Of a DNA stretch of 64,000 nucleotides, positions 35,263 through 46,419 are shown in pieces (positions within the stretch are counted from its first letter, which is position 1; each line of letters begins with the position of its first letter). This DNA is from Anaspis maculata. Taxonomy: Eukaryota > Arthropoda > Insecta > Coleoptera > Scraptiidae. The translations under genes were made by a program, and so were the position numbers. The notes beneath the pieces are model-generated. The model had not been told where the DNA came from. It made no database searches and saw only the letters and a list, made by a program, of their open reading frames with translations. The stretch is taken from assembly GCA_949128115.1 (NCBI GenBank), contig OX421965.1, forward strand, positions 36,079,681 through 36,143,680, written 5' to 3'.

Positions 35263-37270
35263 TTAGTTTCCCGTCTAAAGTGCGTATATCTATGGTGCGT
35301 ATAGACTTAGCGCGCGTCGAAACCTATAGTGCAAGCCTACCAAGCTTCTACTCAACCTAAAGCTCAACCAACACATAGTTACGTTAGGCACTTTCGAATC
35401 GCTTTTTGAATTTGTCACAACCAATTTTCACTAAGCTATTTCCAGCCAACTTCAACGCATTAAAAATTCAAATGAGAGATACGAGGAGAGATACCTCGGT
35501 AGATACCTACCGAGAAAACTAAAAAGACTAACGAACAGTAATTTCCCCATGGAGATAAAAATCTACGTTCCAGATCCAAACGATAACATCTTCCCCGCAA
35601 CCACTTATTGCGGTTCTTTTTTTAGCGCATTTTTTCGGCTTAGTTCCCAAATCCTAGCAGTTCTCACTCATCCGAGACCCACACGCTTCCTAGAAATCCA
35701 TCTTCAATTCTCAGAGATGATAATTCCATTGTTTTTGTCGTTATGCCTGTCGGGCTGTCCCCCCATCTCCGCTAAATTACACACTTTTGTAATAAGACAA
35801 TAATAATGGTGGTTGTGTGGCACGTTGAACGCAGCCAACTTGGTTCCCAACATTCCTCTGAAATGCAGCGCAAGACCTGCCCATGGATGCCGGTGAAGTT
35901 GCCAGGTCACTTTCCTTGCTTGCACACACCACAACACACCGCACAGGTACCGTATAAAACTCTCGATTGTGAATGTTGTTACATCATTACGGAGTAAGAA
36001 TAACGACGTGTGAGCTTCTTATTCTTCCAGACTTGGTTCACTCTCAATTTTCAGGCAATCTAACGGTAACACATCGAATACTTCGAACGCTCCGATGCGA
36101 AAGGTCAGCAGATTTTTTTATCGTGATGGTGCCGGAACTGACAAAGCCTTTCTCTGATGGAATAAAAGTAACCCGAGGCATCTACCAATTTTTTTTTCAT
36201 GTACCTATCTACAGCACAAGGCGAACAATACATTTTCGAACATCAGCCAGTACGAAGGAATGCAGGAATCAAAGATCGAAAGACTCCATAGCATTCCAAA
36301 TTGCAAAAAAGGAGCAACAGTAATTCTGTGCGTTTTGAGTGGCTGTTTGAAAAAGTGCATAAAACTCATTCTTTGCGTGTGGAATTCATTGAGCGGTTCA
36401 ATTTTTCATGCAAGCTGAAAAACAAACCACAGCTTATTCTAGCATTACGTGATGTACTTCCGTACATACAATTTAATGCACAGTTAGGTACCTACTCAGG
36501 TTTACGTTACAAGTCCATAAAGACAAGAATATTAATTATTGATGGCTAACAATATTCTACTGGTCATCATCAACACCACAGATCCATCGACATCGAACTT
36601 CCGGACCCAAAACCATATTAAGGTTTCGCCCCTTGTCGGCGACTCATCAGCACTGCAAATCTATTCAGGTCTAGAAATCCGATGTGCAGGTGATCGAAAT
36701 CATACAAATACTTACATGCTGTGTGCACAGTATCACAAAAAGTACAAATAGAAATTAGTTGATATTAGCTGTTGCACAAGGCAAGTTTAAAATATCAAAG
36801 AAAATTTATTACATTTATTATCTCAAATTTTACTAATAATCTCTCCAGCACCGAAGGCCGCCAAATTATCTAGTGTTACGACTTGATTTTTGATCCAAGG
36901 GGAAGCACGTATCATCGATTTACACAGTGAAATTGGTATTGTCTTTTCCATAATTCTTCTCTTGTGCAACTTTAGCCCCCAAATTTTTTGTTTTGCGATT
37001 TTTTTTTTTGGAACGGCACATGTGTACGACGAAACATGGAAACTTCTCCATGTATAACTTATGGCAGAAATGTTAGCCTTTTTTCGAACTTTTATTACGT
37101 GGAAGTCCCCAAAAATTCTGTCTTACGACTCAGTTTTCGATTCAGGGTGGCATTGCCACACAAAATCCCCGATATTTGTGAAACACTCATCGGCGCACAT
37201 CAGACCTCGGGGTTGGAAATGCTGGATACTTTTTGGGTACCAGATCTCTGTCCATTTGAGCGCAAGGTGT
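35263..37270. other. Unassigned DNA
   Basis: The longest frame (35973-36323, plus, 116 codons) has no motif I recognise. Nothing else could be named. Confidence 0.45.
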
Positions 37271-37424
37271 AAAAGATTTTTTGATAAGGAAAGAGCTAAA
37301 AGGATGGTATGGCCCGCGCGAAGCCCGGAGTTGAATCCCATTGAACACGTTTGGGATGCTTCAGGAATGTGCATTCGCAAACGTGTTTCACAGCCAAACA
37401 ATTTGCAGGAGCTGAAGTGTAGAG
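37271..37424 (+). pseudogene. Tc1-like transposase fragment, C-terminal catalytic block
   Basis: In the 145-codon frame at 37061-37498, residues 71-121 contain ERAKRMVWPARSPELNPIEH with VWD following. This is the third-carboxylate block of Tc1-like transposases, and Glu96 is the catalytic Glu. A RxRVxQPNNLQELK helix follows, as in family members. Residues before about 70 do not resemble transposase and the two Asp residues are absent, so this is an isolated fragment. It is not a copy of the 9.5-kb transposase: the wording of the block differs (WPARSPELNPIEH here, LPLSPDMNPMEH there). Confidence 0.8.
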
Positions 37425-39235
37425 TTTTTACATTTTCCGTTCCAAAACATCGGTTCAGCCAATCAGAACTCTTGAAACCTTGGTCACGTGGTACCTAGTT
37501 GGAGATATAATAAGAAGAAGTGGATTTGAAAATAGGTATCACCTATGTATTCTGATGCAGAAAACTAACCAGTGTCATGCAAATCGTGTGATCAACACTA
37601 TTCTTTTAAGTTGGCTTGATGAAGAATTATTCAGCAACAACCAGGTACAGACTGATAAATAAAACAGTCTCGGAGATGGTCTGGTCATACTCAGAGTATA
37701 ATAAATATCATCATTATGTTATTACAAAATCACCATTGATTTGGACTGAGTGATTTTTGCTTGAACGCCCACGTCCTGTTGGTTATGACACGTACTAGTG
37801 TTCTTTATTCTTGGAATCAGAATAGTGGGCTGCCCATTTCCATAAAAACACACACAAACTGGAGAATAGCTGAATAGGGTAAAATTTCGTTTTTAATATG
37901 AAAGTAACTTCAATTTGCTTGTAGAAGAAATTTGAGGCAAATGAGGTCATTATGTACCTAAACCTTATGGTGTGAAACTGAACACAGGGTATATTATACT
38001 TATTTCAGCTTCTACACTCAAAATAAATTGAATTCTTAACATTTCACTCTTCAATGTAACAAACGTGATTGTTGTGACGCGGAAAAATTCGAAAAGAACC
38101 GCATTATTAAGCGAACAGGTAGGTATACCATTGTAGCTGTATATCTGTTATTCCCTTACGCACAACAAACAACAATGAAAAGACGTTTGACGAAGTGAGT
38201 GATTGAGGAGTTGGTAAATAATAAATAAAACTCCAACCTCCGACGTAGGTATATAGGTATAGCTAACCTATAAAAAATGATTGGTCGTTAAATTGGATGG
38301 ACATTCAAATCGAATATTGTAGAGTGCTAACTACCATAACCATCAACCTGTTTTGCAACGGCCATTTTCAACGGTCACTCCAAGTGTCATTGCAGAAGTG
38401 TTTATTTTTTAATTAACAAGCTCGACATCACGCACGTGATACTTCCGGCATGTTGATGGTCGGCTTCATTGATTCCGAATTTGAATAGGTATGATGGGTG
38501 GGCACACCACAGAAAAGTGCGTGTGTTCGGGACGTCGATTAGTGATATTCAATATCCATTCATTATATTCAGTCCGTGGGCTAGGCATTTTGCCCTTTAA
38601 TTTTTGAGGAGGGGGGTTAATCTGGCGAAATGTTTTCAATATTTTGGGTGAATATGTAGCTATAGAGTGTTGTATCATTTGCTTGGATATAATGCTTATC
38701 AATGTCAATTTTTGGATACGGTTCTTTATATGACGCCAATGGGGAGCTATAGTGGCAAACGCAGGAACTAATGGCGCTCATGTTCCATGCACCCCTGCTG
38801 TCACTTACTCGCATAACGCGCACATAACCTCAACTTTGTCATGTCATATTTTGTGACCAGAGGTTTATTGCGTCACTTAGATAGTCAGTGAAAGAAAAAG
38901 GTAAAAGCACGGTAAAAATTGTGGTAACTGTTGTGTACCAAATTGCGACTGGTCCAAATGAGCATCGTTTCAAGAAAAAAAAAGCCCATACAAGGCATTT
39001 GTGAATTACAGTCATTGCAAATCCCCGTTTACATTTCTTCTGTCCCACTTCTTCTTTTTTTCTTCGCCATGGGACTCCTCTCTTCCGCAACTCCTCTTTC
39101 ATTATCAACATTTTCCATAAAATAGGTACATTCCATTTCAAATAATGTTTCGCTGTCATTCTTTGAGATTACGTTACAATAATGTCAAACAAGGGTGCAT
39201 AGTAGGTACACGTCGCCCTATACAATCTACAATAA
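37425..39235. other. Unassigned DNA
   Basis: No domain or element end was recognised. GTGATACTTCCGGCATG near 38440 echoes 13938. Antisense and sense frames at 38839-39159 look like chance frames. Confidence 0.45.
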
Positions 39236-39239
39236 TTTG

Positions 39240-39893
39240 CCTTATAGGGGGTGTTTCAGCGATGGCAGCAAACAAATCAACTGTGGGTAGATCTTGTCGA
39301 AATAATGACGGAAACATATACAGACAAAACAAAATACTTCGGATTAAAAAAATCTCTTCCTCTGGGCTTTCCATTGATGTGTCGCCGATGTCTGTAAGTA
39401 CCTGGCCCAATAAGCCAGAAATTCTGACTCAAAGTCCAGTAAACACAATATTCGGAATTTATAACGACGTCACCGATCACACACTTGTTGATTTTCACAT
39501 GAAAAAGTCCTAGTAACGGCTGGTGTTAAAATCAACAAGTGAGTGATCGGTGACGTCACGGATTCCGATTATTGTGTTTGCTGGACTTTAAGGCAGAATT
39601 TCTGGCTTATTGGGTCAGGTACAGACATTCGCGACACATCAATGGAAAGCCCAGAGAAAGAGGAATTTTTTTCATCTGAAGTATTTTGTGTTGACAGTCA
39701 TGAATTTTCGAATTCTTATGACTCGCCTGACTCAAATTGCATTTTCTTGGAAACTAGAGCACCTACAAGCATTGGCGCCCCTCAAAAGAAAGCTAAAAGA
39801 TCAGGCTTCCCCCCAATTCAATTTTTTTTTGTTGCCTTGATATTTTCTGAGAAAATTGCGCTGGATTGTTTTAGCTGGGACACCCTGTATACC
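39240..39893. mobile_element. Foldback element with GGGTGT...ACACCC ends
   Basis: Inverted arms, about 39318-39498 and 39531-39692, pair over 150 bp or more, with a centre near 39515. They share blocks such as GTGATCGGTGACGTCA, AGAATTTCTGGCTTATTGGG and GAAGTATTTTGTGTTG in inverse. Possible outer ends, TATAGGGGGTGTTTCAGC (39242) and its rough complement ending at 39892, resemble the CAGGGTGTCCCAG ends of mariner-type elements. Both arms keep an open frame with related peptides, which may reflect descent from a coding fragment. Confidence 0.6.
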
Positions 39894-39994
39894 CTTATGC
39901 AATGTTTGGCCTGATGACAAAGATACAGCTCTTCTAAGTAAGTTTTTATTGTAAAAGTGAATACATAAACATGTAAAAATGAATATAAAAATTA

Positions 39995-40345
39995 AAACTA
40001 AGTTCACTTTTTTTGAATATCAAAAATTTCCATTTCAAAATTGTTTTAAAAAAATTAGCATTTTAGCATAAACTGGTTTGTCACAATTACTAATCCGCCA
40101 AATTTTGAAAGAACCCAACCAGTAACGTTCAAGTTATGAGGGGTCGCCTTGAGTCAACTTTTCTTCGTATGCCCCTAATGACCCTCATAGTTCTTACGCC
40201 ACTGGTTGGATTCTTTCAAAATTTGGCAGGCAGGTGAATAATTTTTACAAACCAGCTTATGCTAAATTGGGGCTAATTTCGTTAAAACCTTCTCACGTTT
40301 TCAAAATTCGAAAAAAGTGAACTTTGAAGGCCGTCTTTTTGTCAT
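39995..40345. mobile_element. Second foldback element
   Basis: Arms, about 39995-40140 and 40175-40345, are inverted copies with blocks AAGTTCACTTTTTT, GCATAARCTGGTTTGT, CCAAATTTTGAAAGAA and CCAACCAGT. The spacer is about 35 bp. No target duplication was seen. Confidence 0.65.
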
Positions 40346-40349
40346 TACA

Positions 40350-42424
40350 GTTGAGTTTTCTAAAACACCGTGTGGTTCTCCACTGGATGTGAACAAGACT
40401 TGAACAGTACAAAATGGAAGGAAGTTCGTGAATGCCTCATAGAAGCTTTGCTTGAATGAATGGTGTGGGTATTTTCATTAATTTAAGATTTACTGTTACC
40501 ATAATACCACGAGAAATGACGTCACGTATAACGTATTAAGTACATTCACGTCAAAACGAACCTCCCATTCTTTTAGCATTGTCGTTTATGCAATCGCTTT
40601 CAAGATCTAGTGATGTATGAATAATAATTTATTATACCCTACATAATACACGTATGGAAAGAAAATTGCGTGCATTACCGTTTACTTGAGAAATTTCGGT
40701 TGTAAAAGTAATTTGTTTTTCCTCAATTTACATTTTTGATTTATTGCCTCATTATTAGCATTCAAATAATATTTTTTACTCTAGGCAAAATGATAACTTT
40801 TGCCTGTAACTTGTGACAATGACTATAGTTGCAGTAGAATAAAAAAAGATGAAAATGAATTATTATGATTTTCATGGTAATTAAAATAGGATAAGATAAA
40901 AAAAACAAACAACACTCACTCTCAATCAACAATAATACCTACAACCTGTTTCGAAACATTTCACTCTTGATGCCTACCTGCTCTTTGTATATGGTCAATG
41001 GATTACGTAACTCTATCACAGACTACTACACACACATAAACGCGAGTGAAATTGAGGTCAAGGTCTTCAATGTTTGAGGTTTTTAATTGAGCGACTAAGA
41101 TAAAGTAAAAGAAAAGGAGTTTTGATTGTTGATGTACAAAAATGATGGACTTACGTGACGGGTCCTTCGATCGTACATCATCCCAACATCCATACCGTTA
41201 AAATTACTATATGGAAATGGTCGTTACCTGTAACAAAAATGGGAGTGATTAGGATAAAATTATAGTCATTAATTTTTTATACTCTCATAGAAATTATATG
41301 GGTGGTCACCATTTCAACACACTAGTTTTTTGCTGTTTTCTTAATTTCTCTTTGTCCTATAACGGAAAAACATATAGCACACTGTTATATAAATTTGTTC
41401 TCATTTCAACTATACTGTATCACTCGTAGTGCTAAAACTGTTTTCGGTTCCACTTGCAGAAATTTATTCAAAAATATCGTCCACTACCGACCGCAAAATG
41501 ATGTCTCAGTACTTGGAAGTTTCACTATGCTCTAATGGAAGCAAGAAATACATCATTTGAGAACTGTCTCGGAAGTCGGAACACACTCACAGATCATTTA
41601 AAGAAATTGCTGGTCGCAAACGAGTTTGACAGCTTGTTTCGACAGTACACTCTGTTTTGCGGGCACGTGACCAAATAATTTTATAATTATAATTGTCAAC
41701 CTGGCAGAACACTGCCTGTGACACTTTACTAGGTCAGGTTGCCGTGATAAAACAAAAATCATAGTTGGAAAGGTGATTGTTGCAAAATCTCAAAAGCGCA
41801 ATGTTTCCTCATTAAAATATTTGTTTCTTGTCTAGACTTCTTCGTGTGGCCGTTATCCCTACAGCCACCAGGTTTTCTTCTACATATTCATATCAAAAAT
41901 AATATGTTTAATACTTTTAATATGAAGAGGAATAGATCTTCAGTTGTTATCACACACATTGGGTACCCTCTCTGTCAGTTTAAGAACAATCTAAAAGGTG
42001 GCCGATATGATCGAGTTAGACGGTTTTGGTACAATATCCTAGTCATTGTTCAAATTGTCTTTAGCTCTCCATTGCAATCGTATAATATTACTTTTTTGTA
42101 AGCATCTGTCACAAACTTTTTTTTTCCGCTTTTTTGAGCAGGTTGATATAGCGATGAAACGCGACAGAAAAGTGTTCAAGCATGTCCATTTATTATGGCA
42201 GACGTTGGAAATGAAGATAGTTTGGCAAAAAAAAGAAAAGTCGGATGAAAAAGCCAATAAAAAATAACTATGAGGAAAGGATGATTTCTCAAGTTGTCGT
42301 TAAAAAAGTTACAATAACTTTGGTTTCTCTATGCGAAAACTGAAAACGTACTTGCCATTTCTGGAGTCAAACAATTAGGGATACATGTTGTTTTCCAAGT
42401 CGAACTTTATCAATGCAGTTCTGG
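40350..42424. other. Unassigned AT-rich DNA
   Basis: I see nothing identifiable. Frames at 41844-42267 overlap on both strands without motifs. Confidence 0.45.
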
Positions 42425-42565
42425 CCGGAGCCCGCATTTTTGAAACGTGTGAATTCATTTCCCATGTGAAAATGGTGCGGTTACTATGGCACTAGCCAAT
42501 CGCACACTGTTGCCATAGTAATCCCATGTGAATTCATCTCGCCGGCTTCAAAAATACGGACCCTG
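42425..42565. repeat. Imperfect hairpin, MITE-like
   Basis: The outer arms CCGCATTTTTGAA and its near complement TTCAAAAATACGG, and the inner arms TTACTATGGCA and TGCCATAGTAA, bound a structure of about 130 bp. CCCATGTGAAAAT and CCCATGTGAATTC recur directly in it. Confidence 0.6.
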
Positions 42566-42569
42566 GCAC

Positions 42570-43120
42570 TTGGCACTGAACAATCAGATCCGTTTAAACG
42601 GACAATATACATCAATGTGATTAACTGCGTTCAAGACCCAAATTGCATCTATGTATCGCATTTTGATGGCATTAAGTATCTTAAAACTTGGGCAGAAAAA
42701 TAAGGAATCAGTTTGCTATCCGAGGGCCTTCTGGTGAAATCTGTAACCGGCGAATTTCACGCGAACTCAGAGGCATGGTCTCCTACATTGTACCCAAGCT
42801 ATTTGATTTGCTTCTATTTACTTTAAAAAATAAGTCATTCAAAAAAGATAGCCAGTCAGCTTGAAGCGTGATTGAAAGAGAGCTCTCGGGTCATTTTGAA
42901 TGAATTTGGTCAGTCGTTACTGTGATTATTATGTTCAGAGCTTTGTTCTCGCCTGTTTGCATCTTGCAGGTCGGGTGTTTCCTTCGGTTTTGTTCCCGCA
43001 ATATTTCCCTGTTTAGAATTTCACTATAGTTGTTGCTACTTTAGTTATATGCTCTAATAAAACAATAATACTAATTCGGCCTGATTCTATGAAGGAATGG
43101 TTATGGTGTAGCTTGTCATT
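42570..43120. other. Unassigned DNA
   Basis: No feature was recognised here. Confidence 0.5.
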
Positions 43121-43124
43121 TTTT

Positions 43125-43285
43125 GACTTTGACTCTTCTGTTTGGCAAATGACAGCCAAAAAATGAATGCGCTCATTCGACAAAAAACCATGTCTGCATA
43201 CCAAATTTCAAGTCGATCAGATCAACGGTTCGGCAGTTATCGTGAAAGATCACAGATAGTTAGACACATAGACATACTTTCATCT
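43125..43285 (+). repeat. Dispersed repeat with ACAG-like tail, copy 3
   Basis: AAATTTCAAGTCGATCAGAT, CAACGGTTCGGCAGTTATCG and a short TAGACACATAGACAT tail match the copies at 19490-19780 and, inverted, 27490-27810. The tail is weaker here. Confidence 0.65.
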
Positions 43286-43796
43286 TAAAATGATCTCAGT
43301 CACCTCAAGGGGGCTCAAAATGTATATGTCCGTTTTCATCTCGAAAGATGGCTTCCAGCGCGATCACATTACTTTCCCTCCTCGTTAGTTGGTGGGTCGG
43401 GAGAAGAAGAATCAAAAAAGTCTGTGCTGAATTGTGGATCAGCATTGCTTGAATGGCATTCAGGCCAACCAAAGACCCTCAAATTCAAAGAAAATCAAAT
43501 TTTACAGAATTACCACTGTTGCAGAACTTACTCCCTTCTTGCTCATAATAAAAGTCATAATACATAATACATAATATGATGCGCATAGTTTTAGACCTGA
43601 AACTTTTGATACGTTGATCAGCATTACTTGAAGGACATATAGGTCAACGTTGAAATATACAGTATTTTTTTCTGAATTAGGTACAGCAAAAGTTCATCAG
43701 ATTTGGTGGCACTTACTCCTTTCTTGCTAAAAAAATCTGTGACGCGCACATTAATTTGTCGAACCGGAGCTTTTTGGTGCGATTCTCTAAAAAATT

Positions 43797-43888
43797 ACAT
43801 TCCATAAAGGCTCTGTTACGTTGTTATTACCTAGGCAACAGCTAATGGCCGAAACGAATTTTTACATAACAGAGCGTTTATGGAATGT
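43797..43888. repeat. 24-bp hairpin
   Basis: The arms 43797-43820 and 43865-43888 start ACATTCCATAAA and pair at 22 of 24 positions around a 44-base loop. This is a very small MITE-like structure. Confidence 0.75.
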
Positions 43889-44033
43889 TCTTTGTTACAG
43901 AATAGCACTATTGTATGTTGTTCAGCATTGCTCGAAAGCTCTTTGTAAAAAAATTTCAAAATGGACACATTTATGTATTGTGTACTTGAATTTATTGGTC
44001 TATTTTGTAAAAATTTACTAAGAATAAACATTT

Positions 44034-44062
44034 ATTCACTTATTCATTTATTTATTTATTCC
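44034..44062. repeat. ATTT-rich simple tract at the gag remnant's 3' side
   Basis: An imperfect (ATTT)n tract marks a sharp change from AT-rich DNA on the left to GC-rich retrotransposon DNA on the right. Read on the minus strand it is an AATAAATAAATG tail following the gag remnant. Confidence 0.7.
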
Positions 44063-44240
44063 CTTGGGGATCGGTGGCAGCTGAGTAGGACAGAGTTGCG
44101 GTTGCCTGTCCGTGGAGATCCTTGGTTGCTGCGGGCTACTTGGCTGATGGACGCGTATGGGAAAGGGGTCGGGTGCGGAGCCCTGACTTCCCTAGTTTTT
44201 TAAACTGTAGCCGGGCGAGAGGCATAGCTCGGCTACTTCC
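44063..44240 (-). other. GC-rich DNA 3' of the decayed gag
   Basis: It continues the GC-rich composition of the gag remnant but shows no protease or reverse transcriptase motif. It may be the end of the gag mRNA region or an internal-deletion joint. No second LTR is seen on this side. Confidence 0.4.
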
Positions 44241-45680
44241 TTACTGGCGTAATTCTTGACAACTCCGGTATTGGTCAGGGTAAGCTAATGAGGCTCTTCG
44301 CTGGGGTAAGCACAGAAGGGTAAGGAAATCATAGCCTCGAATCCTGAAAATGGTAAAAATCCGGGGGTCAGTGTCGAGGTTACAGAACTGGTGGGGATCC
44401 GGATGGCAGTTTCGGGTCATGGTGTTTAGTTTCCTGCCCACAAAACAATAATCGGGGATTGGTACAGCCTTCCGAGAAAGGGCCACTGTTTCCACTTCTC
44501 CAACAGGCTGAGGTCGAGTCATAATCGGAAAGATATAGGTCGGAGTGTCTCTGTCTCCTGCAGGGTTGGTCCTCGGAGTATTCGTCGGGACGGATCGGGC
44601 GGGACCGGCTGGCATGCAAATGCCGGGGGGCAGACCCGATCGAACGGCGGTCGGGGGCCGGTGGAGCGCACATGGGGGTTCTGGTCACGGGGAGGCTTTG
44701 TTTGATCTCCGCTTGGACTCGTTCATAGGCTTGGGCCTGTTGCAGGAGCTCGGCGAGATTTGAGAAGTCGGTTTCCCGGACATACATATTATACCGGGGG
44801 TGAAGGTTTCTGAAGATGGCTGGGACACACATTGAGAAGAAACGAAGAAGACATCACTAGACAGAGCCTGGAATAGAACCCGGTGGGAAAAAGATCAAGA
44901 GGCCGACCAACGCAAACATGGAGAAGAAGTTTAACGGAGAAAATGCAAAATAGACATGTTTCGTACGGAGAAGTGAAAAAAAAAGGCCAGAGAGAGGCAG
45001 AAATGGCGGCATTTTGTGGACGCCCTATGCTCCAGTGGGACCTGGGAACGATAAGGACTGAAGAAGAAGAAGAAGACGGTTTCTGAAGGTCCAACGGAGC
45101 TCTTCCTCGGTGGAGAAACCTCCGTGGCGTCGGATCAGTGTTTGCAGACTGACTACGAACTCCTTGGCGACTTCCTGGGGCCTTTGCAGGCGGTTTCGGA
45201 TGTCGTGTCCAGGACGTTCCTCGTACTGTACGGGTAGAAGATATACTGGCGGAAATCCTGTACAAAGTGGTCCCATCGCCTCCACTGATGGCGATTATTG
45301 CGATACCAGAGCAAGGCGTGATCTTGCAGGAGTTCAGGTAGAGCTCTTGAAAAAGTGCGGTCTCGGAAACTTGGAAAGGACTCTTGAAGTTCTTCAAGCC
45401 TTTCAAGAAATGTCACGGTTTCAGCTTTTTAATCCGCAAATCTCAGGTTCCACTTCTTAGTTTGCTTTAGCTTGCTCTCCAGAGTGTTCCAGGAGAAGAC
45501 ATCGGCAACCATTGGGCGGGCGAAGATTTCCGATGAATCGTTGACTTGGATGATCTTCCGGGTCAGTACTTCGGACTGGGGCTGATGCAAAGAAAAGACG
45601 GAGACGGGGGGACGGGGAAGATTCTCGGGTTCTTCGGTCGGAGGTGATTCTATTGGCGGGCTTCTTTCCGGGGGCGTCTA
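44241..45680 (-). pseudogene. Decayed gag of an Arc-type Ty3/gypsy retrotransposon
   Basis: Gag forms the capsid around the element's RNA. Pieces lie in order on the minus strand. A Pro-rich N-terminal part (about 45680-45432) precedes an in-frame TAA at 45429-45431. The capsid block with FLERLEEL, ALLWYRNN and FVQDFRQYIF follows (45416-45153). A frame change leads to the GGFSTEEELRWTFRN block (about 45190-45089). After the LINE insertion come LHPRYNMYVRETDF and NLAELLQQAQAYE (44804-44700), and a CCHC-like residue set near 44460-44400 that is split between frames. The ALLWYRN and P.Y.MYVR blocks match the gag family from which Arc genes were domesticated. The stop, frame changes and insertion show it is not a working gene. 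Confidence 0.8.
44805..45088 (+). mobile_element. 5'-truncated LINE 3' end inserted in the gag, with 11-bp duplication
   Basis: The insert 44816-45077 (262 bp) is flanked by GGTTTCTGAAG at 44805-44815 and 45078-45088. On the plus strand it encodes WLGHTLRRNEEDITRQSLE, a TAG, then GKRSRGRPTQTWRRSL and an EMAAF tail. This is the conserved region after the reverse transcriptase domain in many non-LTR elements. It ends in GAAGAAGAAGAAGA, a typical microsatellite-like LINE tail. The TAG stands where the family usually has Trp. The left break lies inside the WLGH codon series, so truncation was at insertion. It cuts the gag between its WTFRN and LHPRY blocks. Confidence 0.82.
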
Positions 45681-45810
45681 TGGAGTCCGTGACCTGCTGG
45701 CCGCAAGAACCTTGTTAAGCTGGGTTCGCAAGGTGCGAAGAGATCCTACGGCGGGCTGGTGAGGCTTCGCGAGATCCCGGATGATACCCACACGCGACAG
45801 TTCTCTTACC

Positions 45811-45827
45811 TCAGTTCTCGGGCGCCA
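45811..45827 (-). promoter_or_regulatory. Primer-binding site of the LTR retrotransposon
   Basis: On the minus strand, TGGCGCCCGAGAACTGA lies one base after the CA end of the LTR. TGGCGCC is the complement of a tRNA 3' end, so this is where a tRNA primer would start minus-strand DNA synthesis. TGGCGCCCGA resembles lysine-tRNA sites, but the tRNA cannot be fixed from this alone. Confidence 0.75.
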
Positions 45828-45828
45828 C

Positions 45829-46414
45829 TGCCTTTTCGTAAAGACAGAAAGTAAAATAACTAAAGGAGAAAGCAATATTTTATTTAACAAAGAACATTTA
45901 ACACCCAACAATGAGAGAGCAATCAATCTTGACGACGAGGATCGTGGGGGTACTCGAGTCACGACTGAACACGGAGCCCTAGTGGAGAGCCCGAAGCAAC
46001 CTGGTCGGACACGGAATCCTGACAACAGAGCGGGGTCCCTTACTGGACGCGGAGTTCTACCAGAAAGCAGGAGAGGAGCACGGGCGATAAGTCTTAATGA
46101 CGGGGATCGTGGGGGTACTCAAGTCTCAACGTCCAAAGTCCTATATATTCCAACCATTCAGGGAATCCTCGCCGACATGTAGGTACAGAGGTCTCCCGGT
46201 TGCTCCGTTTCACGACTCGGCATCAGATGGAGGTTATGTAAGGGCATGACATTGGTGGCGTTTTCAGGGTGACGGTAGTTCAACGGCGGACAGGAGGGCG
46301 CGTCACAGTTGATCGTCGGGGTTTTCACTGGGATTACGGTTTACGGGTTCGCGGACCGTTTTTGCTGACGAGAGAAGAGGACCATGGCCGCCGGGAAAAA
46401 TGCGCTTCGTTACA
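45829..46414 (-). mobile_element. 5' LTR of the Arc-type retrotransposon
   Basis: On the minus strand it runs TGTAACGAAGCGC... to ...AAAAGGCA (586 bp). TATATAGG (46140-46147) and AATAAA (45879-45884) read on the same strand in correct order. The primer-binding site follows directly. Only this LTR is present; no partner was found left of the gag, so the element is an internal or 3' deletion. Frames at 45678-46025 and 45781-46182 run across the LTR and are shadows. Confidence 0.8.
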
Positions 46415-46419
46415 AATCA

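Noticed and set aside
43797..43888. Target-site or LTR pair around TGTTAC words near 43.8 kb as the missing 3' LTR of the gag element
   Set aside because: The words belong to a short hairpin; no LTR-length similarity to 45829-46414 is present.
44063..44240. Retrotransposon protease or reverse transcriptase coding downstream of gag
   Set aside because: No D[ST]G or YxDD motif is visible in any minus-strand frame, and the GC-rich element DNA ends within 180 bp.
44789..45406. 205-codon minus-strand frame, the longest in the window
   Set aside because: It runs through the gag remnant in a different frame and then antisense through the inserted LINE piece, so it cannot be a real protein.
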